Made by a program: the position numbers and the translations under genes. Source: Parvimonas parva (GTDB lineage Bacteria > Bacillota > Clostridia > Tissierellales > Peptoniphilaceae). From it: 43,324 nt of DNA. The stretch covers positions 1 to 43,324 of the forward strand of contig NZ_JACVDA010000017.1 in NCBI RefSeq assembly GCF_016552165.1, in the 5' to 3' direction. Under the pieces are notes generated by a model that saw only the letters and a list, made by a program, of their open reading frames with translations, did no database searches and was not told the origin of the DNA. Shown in pieces: positions 43,253 to 43,324 of the stretch (its first letter is position 1; every line of letters begins with the position of its first letter).

Positions 43253-43324
43253 ATTGCAAGAATAAATTAGCCACATAAAAATAATTCTCTAGGCGTTTTG
43301 TAATTGAATATTTTTTTAGGATAG
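43249..43324 (-). repeat. Right 76-bp terminal inverted repeat (IS30-family end)
   Basis: This is the inverted copy of bases 1-76 with one mismatch (opposite base 31). The match begins at 43249, inside the last codon of purD, marking the IS edge. Confidence 0.9.
43267..43323 (-). mobile_element. IS30-family transposase, C-terminal fragment (cut by window end)
   Basis: Read on the minus strand, this encodes the same PKKIFNYKTPRELFLCG end as bases 2-58, with one synonymous change at a Thr codon. The stop (complement of 43267-43269) is followed by the 18-base IS end touching purD. The element body lies beyond the window. Confidence 0.7.

Noticed and set aside
1-43324. CRISPR arrays, tRNA or rRNA genes, prophage or toxin-antitoxin modules
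   Set aside because: I looked for regular direct repeats, cloverleaf-like CCA ends, rRNA signatures and phage or toxin families and saw none.

Overview
The window is strongly AT-rich DNA with Firmicutes-type signals: AAGGAGG ribosome-binding sites, TTGACA/TATAAT promoters with 17-base spacers, and AT-rich intrinsic terminators. Its content (selenocysteine formate dehydrogenase, ykkC-class riboswitch on purine genes, single-chain clostridial PurL, FTR1/P19/DUF2318 iron locus) points to an anaerobic Gram-positive bacterium of the Tissierellia/Peptoniphilaceae type. A Parvimonas-like host is my best guess, but this is inference.

Both ends carry the same 76-base sequence in inverted orientation with one mismatch. 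Each copy encodes the last residues of an IS30-type transposase reading inward. The window is therefore the unique segment between two IS30-family copies, and probably a whole draft contig broken at those repeats. The left copy has beheaded a histidine kinase. The right copy abuts purD and supplies its stop codon.

Layout. (1) 49-1262: truncated kinase plus NarL/LuxR response regulator. (2) 1365-4609: three-gene operon resembling Bacillus ydjI/ydjG/ydjH (SPFH, zinc-ribbon and TPM proteins). (3) 4810-14641: large iron-uptake locus: FTR1-type permease (apparently starting at AUA), P19/Tp34 lipoprotein, DUF2318 membrane protein, two FtsX/MacB permeases and an ATPase, a flavinylated FMN-binding lipoprotein, a DUF4418 protein, and a second permease/ATPase pair. 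It resembles FetMP-Fls/P19 systems but has no thioredoxin-like protein. (4) 14803-17137: rpmG-secE-nusG-rplK-rplA, with two L1-stalk mimics. (5) 17236-17738: Crh-like HPr (Asn15, Ser46). (6) 18019-23154: hymA-, hymB- and fdhF-like genes for an NAD(P)-linked selenocysteine formate dehydrogenase, with in-frame UGA and SECIS. (7) 23175-26806: OmpR-type two-component system plus an unknown membrane-anchored protein. (8) 26824-29286: LysR regulator and divergent glyA. (9) 29305-31065: membrane glycerophosphodiester phosphodiesterase, minus strand. (10) 31246-43252: purine synthesis: promoter, ykkC-class (probably PRPP) riboswitch, divergent purC paralogue with its own terminator, then purE-M-L-C-F-N-H-D.

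Together glyA (one-carbon units), formate dehydrogenase (formate oxidation or CO2 reduction) and the pur genes (formyl-THF consumers) cover one-carbon and purine metabolism. No tRNA, rRNA, CRISPR array or phage gene was recognised.
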